Virus record (IMG/VR): IMGVR_UViG_3300030390_000753
Location: 1 to 40,659 of that record
Reading direction: 5' to 3' (one strand)
Length of the DNA: 40,659 bases
Source: a virus
The position numbers and the translations under genes are program-made. This document shows, piece after piece, positions 1 through 6,194 of this stretch. Every line of letters begins with the position of its first letter. The stretch's first letter is position 1. A model generated the notes under the pieces. It had not been told where the DNA came from and did not search any database. It worked only from the letters and a program-made list of their open reading frames with translations.

Positions 1-101
1 AACTATTAAGCTCTCTGTAAATGATCCTGAAAAGTTTATGGTGTCGCCAGAAGAAACAGATCCCCATGCAATACTAGCAAATGTATTCCACGGTGTTGCT
101 A
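1..101. repeat. Left copy of 101-bp terminal redundancy
   Basis: Bases 1-98 are identical to 40559-40656. Position 99 (C) differs from 40657 (A), and the next two bases match again. The repeat lies inside a coding frame that is continuous across the junction, so it marks circular closure or terminal redundancy rather than a separate element. Confidence 0.95.
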
Positions 102-153
102 AAGATCCATCTCCGCCGCCAGATGCCGACGATTCGCAATAAAATGTAGCCAT
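1..153 (-). CDS. N-terminal 51 residues of a beta-helix tail protein (partial, continues at the right end)
   Basis: The start codon is ATG at 151-153, preceded on the minus strand by AAGGAATAAGTA, the same initiation sequence used by the neighbouring tail genes. The peptide begins MATFYCESSASGGGDGS, the usual opening of right-handed beta-helix (pectate-lyase-like) tail spikes: a Gly/Ser-rich stretch, then PWNTF and GDTINF. The frame runs off at base 1 and continues in phase at 40558. Joined to the segment at 39089-40558 it gives a protein of about 540 residues. It lies 10 bp downstream of the SGNH tail protein in the leftward late operon. Its role is probably receptor binding or polysaccharide recognition at the virion tail. 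Confidence 0.85.
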   Translation of the reverse strand, partial: MATFYCESSASGGGDGSLATPWNTFASIAWGSVSSGDTINFSGSFTESLIV

Positions 154-163
154 TACTTATTCC

Positions 164-400
164 TTAATTAGATTCTATTCTGGTTGCTGATTGAGTTGCT
201 GATTTAATAACTCTATACTCTTGAGCTACACGCTTGTTGTTTTGAATAAAGCCACTAGTATCGTCTGAATTGATAACAACGCCCATTGTGCGCCACCCTA
301 TGCTTGCATCATTGACTTCAATGGTAACATACTCATTAGATCCCAACCTTGGCGCTGCAAAGATTTCTAACTCTTGGCTTGGCTGTATTGTAAACCCAGA
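164..400 (-). repeat. C-terminal tail module, copy A
   Basis: This codes for the last 78 residues of the SGNH tail protein: FTIQPSQELE near the start, then EYVTIEVND, GWRTMG, NNKRVAQEYR and final RIESN. It aligns without gaps to 35632-35868, 37248-37484 and 39089-39325. It is closest to the copy at 39089, with which it shares INSDDTSGFI. Confidence 0.9.
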
Positions 401-1459
401 TGAGGTTGAAGATTCTGTTGTCGAGGGTATATATACATTTGCTTTAGGAGTTCCAGCGCCAGATCCTGGAGCAAGAACGTCTGCCCATAGTCTTCCACAC
501 TCTATTTGACCGTATTCATTTAAGTGGGCATCCCTATAATTATGTTGAGTCCCTTTAAGTAATAAAGTGCTTAACATTGGGCCTTGGAATGCTGAAGTTT
601 CTGATATAACAGCTTCCATCGCTGGTTCAATAACTGCTGTAAATCCAGCTTGGTCGTCTGCCGTTGATCCTGTGCCGCCAACTTGAGATGAGCCAATATA
701 AACCTGATCTGGCGCAATGTTTGCTACAGCCCAGTCGTATATATTTCTTACAGCCTGTTTGTAGTATGCTTGCTGTATTGTTCCAGTTGTTGCGCTTGTT
801 GATGTGTATACACCGCTATCAAAGGCGGCATCTGCTTGACCGTGTTGAATCACAACTATACATCTATCAAAACTGTTAGACCACGATTCAAGATTGTTTT
901 TTAGGTTGGTTAAATAGCTATTTGGATCAAACCCTGCATCTCCAGAGGCAAGAACTGTTCGAGAGTCTGCGCTTCCTGTTGATCCGCACCAATCTGTTAT
1001 AAAACTTGTCCCACCAACGCCAAAACAATCAACTGTTTGAACCCATTGCTTATTGTTAATCCACATTTGCTCAGAAAGATATGTCCACATACCTGTGCCA
1101 CTGTTTGGGCAACCAATTGTTGAGTGAGCTATCATATCACCCTGAACCATGCCTCCATTTGCATTAAAAAGAGTGTGATTTAGTGGCGGGCTTGTGGTGT
1201 CGGCAACTGTAATACTGTCTGTGGTGTACGCTATTACAGGCCGATCTTGTATAAAAGAGTTTAATCCACTTGGTTTTACTAAGCTAACTTCTGATGTTGT
1301 GTTGAATCCATGACCTGCGCCAATTGTGTAGACTGATTGACCTGCTGATCCAGCAGCAGAAGCGAGTATAGGGCGACCCATTTCAGGCTGCTCCCTTGAC
1401 TCGTTAGACTGACCAATAACTACTAGCAATATATTTTCACTTCTTGCTTCTAATGTCAT
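164..1459 (-). CDS. Tail protein with SGNH/sialate-O-acetylesterase-like hydrolase domain
   Basis: This 431-residue protein opens with the SGNH block I motif IGQSN, whose nucleophile would be Ser18. It has a block II-like GVGGTS segment in the middle and DAHLNEYGQ near residue 310, giving the Asp310/His312 pair of the catalytic triad. This pattern is typical of carbohydrate acetylesterases (SASA/CE6-type), so the inferred activity is removal of O-acetyl groups from host surface polysaccharide. The last 78 residues, ending RIESN, form a module shared with three other tail proteins in this genome, probably for trimerisation or attachment. It follows the LamG gene by 4 bp in the late operon. The enzyme class is well supported; the substrate is not known. 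Confidence 0.8.
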   Translation of the reverse strand: MTLEARSENILLVVIGQSNESREQPEMGRPILASAAGSAGQSVYTIGAGHGFNTTSEVSLVKPSGLNSFIQDRPVIAYTTDSITVADTTSPPLNHTLFNANGGMVQGDMIAHSTIGCPNSGTGMWTYLSEQMWINNKQWVQTVDCFGVGGTSFITDWCGSTGSADSRTVLASGDAGFDPNSYLTNLKNNLESWSNSFDRCIVVIQHGQADAAFDSGVYTSTSATTGTIQQAYYKQAVRNIYDWAVANIAPDQVYIGSSQVGGTGSTADDQAGFTAVIEPAMEAVISETSAFQGPMLSTLLLKGTQHNYRDAHLNEYGQIECGRLWADVLAPGSGAGTPKANVYIPSTTESSTSSGFTIQPSQELEIFAAPRLGSNEYVTIEVNDASIGWRTMGVVINSDDTSGFIQNNKRVAQEYRVIKSATQSATRIESN

Positions 1460-1463
1460 TTCC

Positions 1464-2234
1464 TTAAACTCCTACAACTTCAGTAGTTAATGTTTGGTAT
1501 GGGTTTGTAATTGCCCAGTTCACAATTTTTGTTAAGTTGTGAGGTAGCCCGCCATTATCAAAAACCAAAGTATGTATATCCCTAAACTGCCCAGCAAAAG
1601 ATTTTTCTGCTCCACCACCATCTCCTGCTATGCCAAAGCCGTAATATCCATCATTAGCATTTTTCAGAGAACCGCCAAGATCTACAATTTTCTGCAAAGA
1701 CCCTGATTCATCAGCATCTCTTTGAGGATTACCGTCAACAAAAAACTGACAAAACTTTGTAGTGCCATCTATTGCTACAGTAACGTGATGATACTCGCCA
1801 TCCATTATTTTTTCTGATAAAACTGATTGGACTGAATAAGTTTCGCCTTTAACGCTACTGTAAAAAGCTATTTCAACTTGACCATCAGCTCCAGAGTTTA
1901 CAAGTGCAAAGCCAGCTTCAGCGGTTGCCCTAAAAACTGTCCCCGCAAGTCTTTGGTTTCCAGCAGGTGGAGACATTTTCAACCAAAACATTAATAAAAA
2001 ACTATCACCTTGAACAAGGTCAAAATCTGGCTGAGGAGTAATAAATACTCCGCCGCTAGCTTGAGGTGTTCCTGCATTTTCTGATGTAGCGGTTGTAACC
2101 CAACCAGTGTTAGCAAAAAGACCTGCTGATGCGGCAGATCCAACGGTCATTGTGGTGCTTTTCGCAATATCTGCTGGTGTGCCTGACCCATCGTTGCATG
2201 GATAATGGCTGTGATAGGCTGTAGAGTCTGTCAT
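1464..2234 (-). CDS. LamG/concanavalin A-like carbohydrate-binding tail protein
   Basis: The protein has 256 residues and a pattern expected of a laminin-G/concanavalin A-like jelly roll: a FLLMFWLKM strand, a central GEYHHVTVAIDG followed by FFVDGN (the typical 'W H-V-A-V-D-G ... VDG' region), and a Gly-rich loop before the last strands. I infer that it binds host surface glycans. It starts after the same TTAAGGAATAAGTAATG initiation sequence used by the beta-helix genes. Unlike them it lacks the RIESN C-terminal module. It overlaps the upstream coiled-coil gene by one base. It could be a virion adhesin or a chaperone-type accessory; the fold is more certain than the role. Confidence 0.65.
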   Translation of the reverse strand: MTDSTAYHSHYPCNDGSGTPADIAKSTTMTVGSAASAGLFANTGWVTTATSENAGTPQASGGVFITPQPDFDLVQGDSFLLMFWLKMSPPAGNQRLAGTVFRATAEAGFALVNSGADGQVEIAFYSSVKGETYSVQSVLSEKIMDGEYHHVTVAIDGTTKFCQFFVDGNPQRDADESGSLQKIVDLGGSLKNANDGYYGFGIAGDGGGAEKSFAGQFRDIHTLVFDNGGLPHNLTKIVNWAITNPYQTLTTEVVGV

Positions 2235-2518
2235 TACTTATTCCTTAATATGTTTAGTATTTGCTTTTGATTATCCTTAATTTCTGCCCGCTCTTTCTGC
2301 GAATGCTCAACAGACAGTGTAACCACCGCCATAGCGGTCTTCAACTCTGCTAGATCTTTCTTCATTTGCTCTGTATGGGTTTGCGTTTCTTCAATAGCGT
2401 TCTTATTGTAATCTACCTGACTTCTTACATTGCTCCAAGCTCCAAGACCTACCGCTAAGGTAAGGAATACTGTAATTACATTGGCCATTGAGAATTCAGG
2501 GTTAATTTGCAAATCCAT
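2234..2518 (-). CDS. Small membrane-anchored coiled-coil protein (possible spanin or holin accessory)
   Basis: The protein has 94 residues. One hydrophobic segment lies near residues 11-29 (MANVITVFLTLAVGLGAW), followed by a long charged helix rich in Lys, Glu and Gln (ETQTHTEQMKKDLAEL, HSQKERAEIKDNQ). This N-in/C-out single-anchor plus coiled-coil layout matches i-spanin and XhlA-type lysis accessories. It sits directly after the putative holin, 1 bp apart, which supports a lysis role. No lipoprotein o-spanin was found next to it. The function is an inference from topology and position. Confidence 0.5.
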   Translation of the reverse strand: MDLQINPEFSMANVITVFLTLAVGLGAWSNVRSQVDYNKNAIEETQTHTEQMKKDLAELKTAMAVVTLSVEHSQKERAEIKDNQKQILNILRNK

Positions 2519-2519
2519 T

Positions 2520-2915
2520 TTATTTCCTTTCTACACCCTTAGACTTCTCGAAGCTACGCATACCACCAAGTCCCAGCATTCCTAAAAGGACTGGTAACAT
2601 TGTTTCTAGCTCGATAAGGGGGATTGATATTTCAGATGAGGCCAACGCTAACACAAAGTTAGTCATTGGGATGAGTAAGAAGTTAGCCGCCATACCTAGA
2701 CAGCAAGTCCAGCCGACAGCAGGTCGCCATCCGCTAACAAAGAGGCTGTGGTGCTTGGCCTCAGTGTTGTTAATTTCAAGTTGCGCTTTAATCTGCTCGT
2801 GCGCGTTTTTCTCTGCCATTGTGGCGATTTCGTGCGTAAGCTTCCTACGCAGATCTGAGTCAGGAATAGCTTTTTGCAGTAACGATGATATTGGTCCAAT
2901 TAAAGCTTCTAACAT
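2520..2915 (-). CDS. Holin, 3-TM GTA-type family
   Basis: The 131-residue protein resembles the phage/gene-transfer-agent holin family with three membrane segments: an amphipathic, charged N-terminal half, then SGWRPAVGWTCCLGMAANF, a second hydrophobic segment FVLALAS and a third LPVLLGMLGLGGMRSFEK. The GWRP...GW signature before the first membrane span is characteristic. It would form lesions in the inner membrane that release the M15 endolysin (22293-22637). It is the first gene of the late operon, about 108 nt below the promoter at 3030-3058. AAGGA lies only three bases before the ATG, an unusually tight spacing that may limit its translation. Confidence 0.75.
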   Translation of the reverse strand: MLEALIGPISSLLQKAIPDSDLRRKLTHEIATMAEKNAHEQIKAQLEINNTEAKHHSLFVSGWRPAVGWTCCLGMAANFLLIPMTNFVLALASSEISIPLIELETMLPVLLGMLGLGGMRSFEKSKGVERK

Positions 2916-3029
2916 AAGTCCTTATCTGCGAGCGTATGCGAGCAGTTCGCCGAGTTTTTTTAAGTGCCTCCCAGTAACGGAACGCTAAAGGGAGGCTGTC
3001 GGCCTGAGAGAGGGGGGACCGACCACGGT

Positions 3030-3058
3030 AGTATAGGGGCTAGAATCCTTGCTGTAAA
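3030..3058 (-). promoter_or_regulatory. Late promoter, sigma70 type, leftward
   Basis: On the minus strand, TTTACA (3053-3058) and TATACT (3030-3035) are separated by exactly 17 bp. Each hexamer matches consensus at five of six positions. Transcription would start near 3023 and enter the holin gene at 2915. A/T-rich tracts upstream (3059-3100) resemble an UP element. The leader contains a 7-bp hairpin (2966-2972 with 2990-2996). Confidence 0.7.
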
Positions 3059-3064
3059 ATAAAC

Positions 3065-3097
3065 GTGAAAAAAAGTTAATAAAGGTATGTTTTTCAC
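3065..3097. repeat. Inverted repeat GTGAAAAA/TTTTTCAC between divergent promoters
   Basis: GTGAAAAA at 3065-3072 is perfectly complementary to TTTTTCAC at 3090-3097, with a 17-base spacer. It lies just upstream of the late promoter -35 box, where an activator or an UP-element contact would be expected. The function is unproven. Confidence 0.6.
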
Positions 3098-3126
3098 TAC
3101 AACATAACAAATTGGTAATGTATACT
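3098..3126 (+). promoter_or_regulatory. Possible rightward promoter into the control region
   Basis: TATACT at 3121-3126 is a good -10 box, directly preceded by TG. The hexamer 17 bp upstream (TACAAC, 3098-3103) is a poor -35. If active, it would transcribe the structured segment from about 3133. Confidence rests on the -10 box only. Confidence 0.3.
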
Positions 3127-3132
3127 TAATGC

Positions 3133-3310
3133 CTGATCAAAGTGATCTCGGTCTTGAAGGATATGTCCGGCGAAAGCCTCCCTCACCGCTCAAGACTTAA
3201 AGCGCAAAAAGATACCTCACGGCGCATCTGAGTTCTAAAGACTGAACAGGAGGTGGACTACACGCTAGTAGAAGGCAGTCGAGTTTGCATAAAGCGTTAA
3301 TTGCAGACTA
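3133..3310 (+). ncRNA. Candidate structured non-coding RNA
   Basis: The segment lacks a reading frame but has several nested complementary pairs: GATC-AAAGT-GATC at about 3137-3149, GTCTTGA (3151-3157) with TCAAGAC (3190-3196), a GGC-GAAA-GCC tetraloop hairpin inside that stem (3169-3178), and GTTC/GAAC further on. It follows a possible promoter at 3121. I recognise no known RNA family. It could equally be a leader, a cis-acting packaging or origin element, or chance pairing. Confidence 0.3.
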
Positions 3311-3482
3311 TCCAAAGTCCTAAATGCGACTAAGGGTAAAAGGAACCAAGTTTAGATCTGTTATAGGTCTTTACTGGGGTTCTTTTATCCTTCAGAACCT
3401 AATACTACCTTGCACTTCCGTACCCAACTCCTCTGTAAGCCCCGCAGTTACTGCATTCTCCTATACAAATACACGACACCTA

Positions 3483-3498
3483 GTACCATATTTGGTAC
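3483..3498. repeat. 16-bp palindrome GTACCATATTTGGTAC
   Basis: GTACCA and TGGTAC flank a 4-base centre. On one strand it reads GTACCAAATATGG, identical over 13 bases to one of the repeats inside the O-like replication gene (11887-11904). It may be a second binding site for the replication initiator. This is an inference from sequence identity. Confidence 0.5.
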
Positions 3499-3999
3499 AC
3501 CTAAACGCTATATTCCTCTATAAGCTCTTGATTACACTCCCGATTTCCTATTTTGGCTCCGGTATATGGGGTGGATGTCCTAGCACAAAGAGGGCTGGCA
3601 AGTTGGGGGTGGGGGTCATATCCAGTCAGATCCAGAAGTCAAGTTAAATAGCTGTAATGTTGGTCCTATTATGTTTCGGGTAGGAAAACAAGTTAATTTT
3701 ATTTAATGTTGATGTATGTATGATGTGGGATATTCCATTCACCTAATCTATATCATCACTAACCTTTATAACCCTATGGCATACCGTCAATATATCGACA
3801 CAATAGCAAGTAACCGTCAGTGTTTTGACTACATTACAAATCTGTCATGTTATCAAATAATGCTTGCAATTATTCTCTGGCGATTTAAGCGATTTTATTC
3901 TAACCCTTGCCTTGGTATCAATTCTCTCTGCAAATGCCATGCGTAAAAGTCAATAGTAAAACCGTACAATTTCTAACCAAAACATTACGATAATGTAAC

Positions 4000-4027
4000 T
4001 TGTAAGCTAGCTTTCAATCGGTATAAT
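4000..4027 (+). promoter_or_regulatory. Early promoter, rightward
   Basis: TTGTAA (4000-4005) and a perfect TATAAT (4022-4027) are spaced by 16 bp, with a start expected near 4034 and the first gene at 4077. The -35 box and spacer are covered by the palindrome at 4001-4016. The 15 bases from 3994 recur exactly at 5557 in a second promoter of the same design. Confidence 0.75.
4001..4016. promoter_or_regulatory. Operator O1 (TGTAAGC TA GCTTTCA)
   Basis: This is a near-perfect 16-bp dyad with one mismatch from TGTAAGC-N2-GCTTACA. The same dyad lies at 5564-5579 (perfect) and 12744-12759 (two mismatches), each time overlapping a promoter. The likely ligand is the Cro-like protein at 12538-12711. 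Confidence 0.6.
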
Positions 4028-4076
4028 TATTTTATGGATCGGGCAATGATGCGCGACATAAAAGAGAGATAAGATC

Positions 4077-4220
4077 ATGGCTAAACTACTTAAAGCATTT
4101 AACGAAGCACCAACACAAAAGAACGCGGCACGTTTACTTAAACACTTAAACAAGCATCCAATGTCTGCGTGCTTTGTAGATCAATCAACAATTGATAAAG
4201 CAAAGGAGGTGGCCGCATGA
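4077..4220 (+). CDS. Small early protein, 47 residues
   Basis: This is the first gene of the early operon. Its ATG follows AGAGAGATAAGATC, and its stop overlaps the next start (ATGA at 4217). The peptide begins MAKLLKAFNEAPTQKNAARL and is basic and helical, with an Asn/Ala-rich first half and a KHPMSAC segment. It resembles small conserved proteins at the head of early operons in other tailed phages, but I cannot assign a function. It is probably a host-takeover or regulatory peptide, judging only from position. Confidence 0.7.
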   Translation: MAKLLKAFNEAPTQKNAARLLKHLNKHPMSACFVDQSTIDKAKEVAA

Positions 4221-4435
4221 TCAACTGGCATAATAAAACATTGAATAAAATGAAGTCCTTAAACGTTGAGTCTTTGCTATATATACGAAAAGACGCTTAT
4301 CAAGCTGCAAAAGCTGGCGATGGTTGGAATCCTAAAGCGGGCCAATATTGGGATGAGTTCCACTATGCATGCATGGAATTAAAAAAGCGCGGTATTAATA
4401 CTATCAATCTACCATTACAATCAAAAGAGGGTTAA
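4217..4435 (+). CDS. Early hypothetical protein, 72 residues
   Basis: The ATG overlaps the preceding stop (ATGA), and AAGGAGGTGG lies 6-15 bases upstream inside the previous gene, an excellent ribosome site. The protein is soluble and basic, with SLLYIRKDAYQAAKAGD and QYWDEFHYACMELKKR helices. There are no catalytic motifs. The 3' end (CAATCAAAAGAGGGTTAA) doubles as the ribosome site of the next gene. Confidence 0.75.
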   Translation: MINWHNKTLNKMKSLNVESLLYIRKDAYQAAKAGDGWNPKAGQYWDEFHYACMELKKRGINTINLPLQSKEG

Positions 4436-4438
4436 AAA

Positions 4439-4648
4439 ATGCAATATATAACAAGAGTTTTAACGAAAAGAGAAGTTCAAAACATGATAAAGGGTATCCG
4501 TTCTAGCGGCTTAAAGGTCAATAAAATAGACGGTGGCTATATTTGCAAGGCTATTGGACCGGACCAAAAAGAGCCAGTAGAAGTATTTAAGGCTATGAGC
4601 GGGAACAATAGCTATCTTGTGCGAATGGTTGACAATCTTTTCGCTTAA
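4439..4648 (+). CDS. Early hypothetical protein, 69 residues
   Basis: It starts 3 bases after the previous stop, using AGAGGG as ribosome site. The product is basic and short, with a predicted helix (LTKREVQNMIKGIRSSGL) followed by strands (KIDGGYICKAI, SYLVRMVDNLF). The KIDGGYxCK strand resembles KIDGGVEVW in the protein at 5094-5255, so the two may share a small fold. The family is not recognised. Confidence 0.7.
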   Translation: MQYITRVLTKREVQNMIKGIRSSGLKVNKIDGGYICKAIGPDQKEPVEVFKAMSGNNSYLVRMVDNLFA

Positions 4649-4661
4649 GTAGCTAGTTAGG

Positions 4662-4684
4662 AGCGGCTAGTAATAGTCGCTTTT
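4662..4684 (+). terminator. Attenuator/intrinsic terminator hairpin in the early operon
   Basis: AGCGGCTA (4662-4669) pairs with TAGTCGCT (4674-4681) around a GTAA tetraloop (8 bp including one G-U), followed by TTTT. It lies 14 bases after the 4439-4648 gene. It may terminate partially or act as an RNA processing site, since the operon continues downstream. Confidence 0.6.
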
Positions 4685-4723
4685 ATAGTAGTTATTTACC
4701 AACACACAAAAGAGGGTTAAACC

Positions 4724-5020
4724 ATGCATACATTTCAACAACAATTAAATGATTCTCCATGTATTCCAGTCTTTGAAATTGAAGTTATGGACCTAGACGG
4801 TCAAGCTGATTACATACTTTGCGAAGTGAGTGTAAGAGGCAACCAATTAATAGCGCAACGGGATGCGGTGAGTAAAAAAGAAGAAAATCAGCCTAAAATA
4901 GCTAAATCCGCAGTTGACATAGATTCTGATTGTTTTTCATTAGATGAACACCTGCAAGACTTATATGATGAAATATGGCATGACATAGAATGCGGCGATT
5001 TATACGATTTAGCAAAGTAG
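4724..5020 (+). CDS. Early acidic hypothetical protein, 98 residues
   Basis: The ATG follows CAAAAGAGGGTTAAACC, the recurring early ribosome site. The product is strongly acidic (DLDGQADYILCEVSV, then SDCFSLDEHLQDLYDEIWHD), with a strand-rich first half and a helical acidic tail. Small acidic early proteins sometimes mimic DNA or inhibit host enzymes, but there is no motif here to prove that. It has its own hairpin-leader cassette upstream (4662-4723). Confidence 0.7.
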   Translation: MHTFQQQLNDSPCIPVFEIEVMDLDGQADYILCEVSVRGNQLIAQRDAVSKKEENQPKIAKSAVDIDSDCFSLDEHLQDLYDEIWHDIECGDLYDLAK

Positions 5021-5027
5021 CCACCTA

Positions 5028-5053
5028 GTAAACATTCTTTCGGGAGTGTTTAC
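5028..5053 (+). repeat. Intergenic hairpin GTAAACA/TGTTTAC
   Basis: GTAAACA (5028-5034) and TGTTTAC (5047-5053) pair perfectly and the stem extends inward by three more pairs. It is followed by GTAGTTATTTT and then an AGAGGG ribosome site. The hairpin plus GTAGTTATTT arrangement matches the one at 4662-4723, suggesting a repeated RNA-processing or attenuation cassette. Confidence 0.55.
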
Positions 5054-5093
5054 CATTGTAGTTATTTTAAACAATCAAAAAGAGGGTACAACC

Positions 5094-5255
5094 ATGAAAG
5101 AACTAATGGCAATGCTAGATAATGATGAAGTAGTGACAATTCATAATTGCCCTACACTAAAAGCGCTAGGGGATTACATGGAATCACAAGGAATTGATCC
5201 CGATGATTATCGAATGGAAAAGATAGACGGCGGCGTAGAAGTGTGGAGGGCGTAA
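5094..5255 (+). CDS. Early hypothetical protein, 53 residues
   Basis: I chose ATG 5094, not the upstream in-frame start at 5046. AAAAGAGGGTACAACC precedes 5094, the same ribosome site used by its neighbours, and the earlier start falls inside the hairpin. The product is acidic (MKELMAMLDNDEVVTIHN), with a helix LKALGDYMESQ and a final strand KIDGGVEVWRA. No family is recognised. Confidence 0.7.
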   Translation: MKELMAMLDNDEVVTIHNCPTLKALGDYMESQGIDPDDYRMEKIDGGVEVWRA

Positions 5256-5256
5256 C

Positions 5257-5568
5257 ATGGAAAGAATTAAACTTTACGGCCAAACATACGCCAAAAACGA
5301 CAAGGCTTTAGTAAATACGCTATTCAATGCCAGCGGCACCGCTAACGGCACGTTTAAGCGATACAAAAACCGCATAGAGCTAACGCATACTAGCGGCGAA
5401 GTTATGGCGGTAGTGAGAGCTATCGACGGCATAGTGCTATCAACTAAGGCTAACGGACGCTATATGCACTCGACAACCTCACAAGCCGACAAGCTATTTA
5501 GCGTGCCTGATAGCTTTATGGCGAAAACTGAACAAGCCGACGAACTATTACAAAATTGTAACTTGTAA
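5257..5568 (+). CDS. Early hypothetical protein, 103 residues
   Basis: The ATG follows GGAGGGCGTAAC with one base between genes. The product is basic and strand-rich (ERIKLYGQTYAKND, FKRYKNRIELTH, EVMAVVRAIDGIVLSTK), ending in a helical tail LFSVPDSFMAKTEQADELL. Its stop codon lies inside the operator-promoter at 5563-5590. No function can be assigned. Confidence 0.7.
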   Translation: MERIKLYGQTYAKNDKALVNTLFNASGTANGTFKRYKNRIELTHTSGEVMAVVRAIDGIVLSTKANGRYMHSTTSQADKLFSVPDSFMAKTEQADELLQNCNL

Positions 5569-5590
5569 GCTGGCTTACATCTACTAACAT
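5563..5590 (+). promoter_or_regulatory. Second early promoter, same architecture as 4000-4027
   Basis: TTGTAA (5563-5568) and TAACAT (5585-5590) are spaced by 16 bp, exactly as in the first early promoter. The 15 bases from 5557 are identical to those from 3994. It would drive genes from 5631 onward independently. The -10 box is weak (four of six), so strength is uncertain. Confidence 0.5.
5564..5579. promoter_or_regulatory. Operator O2 (perfect TGTAAGC-TG-GCTTACA)
   Basis: This is the perfect version of the dyad. It overlaps both the stop codon of the 5257-5568 gene and the -35 box of the internal promoter, a position that suits direct repression by the Cro-like protein. Confidence 0.65.
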
Positions 5591-5630
5591 AAAAACATGG
5601 CAATAACGCCAAACAATAGAGGGTTATAAA

Positions 5631-6008
5631 ATGAACAGATTAAAAAGCGACGTTAAACAGTACATTATCGACCAATTAGAGAGCGGTATCGGCTTAGACA
5701 ATTGCAGCGAAGATTTGCACCATTACGTGCTAAACGAAGACTATTTCATTATCGGCACTTATAAGGCCGAGCAATGGCTAGGCGCTGATACATGGGAAGC
5801 TATTAAGCTTGTGCAAGAATACGAAGAATTTAATTTCGGCGCAGTATCAACTGATATAAGCAACGCTGAAGCACTTGCCAATATGGTCGCGTACATTCTA
5901 GGCGAGGAACTATTGCACAATTGTAAATGGCTTGACGATTGCCGAGAAAATAGCGAAGCAATACGTCAGGTAGATTTAAACATGATCCAACACCAACTAG
6001 CGGCATAA
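5631..6008 (+). CDS. Early hypothetical protein, 125 residues
   Basis: This is the first gene after the second early promoter; its ATG follows AATAGAGGGTTATAAA. The product is mostly helical and acidic, with several aromatic residues (YFIIGTYKAEQWLGADTW), an ISNAEALANMVAYILGEEL helix and two Cys in CKWLDDC. It resembles uncharacterised proteins common in early regions of tailed phages. I assign no function. Confidence 0.75.
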   Translation: MNRLKSDVKQYIIDQLESGIGLDNCSEDLHHYVLNEDYFIIGTYKAEQWLGADTWEAIKLVQEYEEFNFGAVSTDISNAEALANMVAYILGEELLHNCKWLDDCRENSEAIRQVDLNMIQHQLAA

Positions 6009-6018
6009 GGGGCTAACG

Positions 6019-6192
6019 ATGAACAATCACAATTATTCTATAGTAGATTCAAAAGGGTATCTTTTATGCGAAATAAAAACCCAACCGACCAACGCCAATT
6101 TTGATGATAACGCTAAGCTTTTTATCGTCGATTTGCTGCCAGTTATCGCCAAACAATACGGCGTAGAAAAAGCCTTTTATGCGGATATTTAA
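6019..6192 (+). CDS. Small early protein, 57 residues
   Basis: The ATG at 6019 follows AAGGGGCTAACG. The frame is 58 codons, ending TAA at 6190. The product starts MNNHNYSIVDSKGYLLCEIK and ends in a helix (VIAKQYGVEKAFYADI). It lies in an operon where every other gap is filled by such small genes, with 10-base spacing upstream and 2-base spacing downstream. No known family. Confidence 0.6.
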   Translation: MNNHNYSIVDSKGYLLCEIKTQPTNANFDDNAKLFIVDLLPVIAKQYGVEKAFYADI

Positions 6193-6194
6193 AG

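Larger units (their letters stand above)
2916..4076. other. Divergent control region, no convincing gene
   Basis: This 1.16-kb stretch separates the leftward late operon from the rightward early operon. Short open frames exist on the plus strand (3324-3647, 3716-3946), but they lack ribosome sites and credible composition. I see a strong leftward promoter, A/T tracts with an inverted repeat, a probable rightward promoter, a structured segment at 3133-3310, a 16-bp palindrome at 3483, a GGGGGTGGGGG run at 3605-3615 and the early promoter-operator at 4000-4027. It may also hold an origin or packaging site. Confidence 0.7.

Noticed and set aside
3433-3452. TGTAAGC half-site similar to the operator
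   Set aside because: The second half (CGCAGTTACTG) does not form the dyad and no promoter overlaps it.
3324-3647. Plus-strand open frame of 107 codons in the control region
   Set aside because: No ribosome site, and its composition (mixed hydrophobic and Pro/Ser without pattern) looks like translated non-coding DNA. It also spans the palindrome at 3483 and the G run.
3668-3696. Possible leftward promoter (TTAACT, 17 bp, CATAAT)
   Set aside because: Acceptable hexamers, but it would give a leader of about 750 bases; the promoter at 3030-3058 is stronger and better placed.
3716-3946. Plus-strand open frame of 76 codons
   Set aside because: No ribosome site upstream of its ATG, and no gene-like pattern; it sits in A/T-rich non-coding DNA.
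5046-5093. Longer N terminus for the 5094 gene
   Set aside because: The start would lie inside a stable hairpin; the recurring AGAGGG ribosome site clearly serves ATG 5094.
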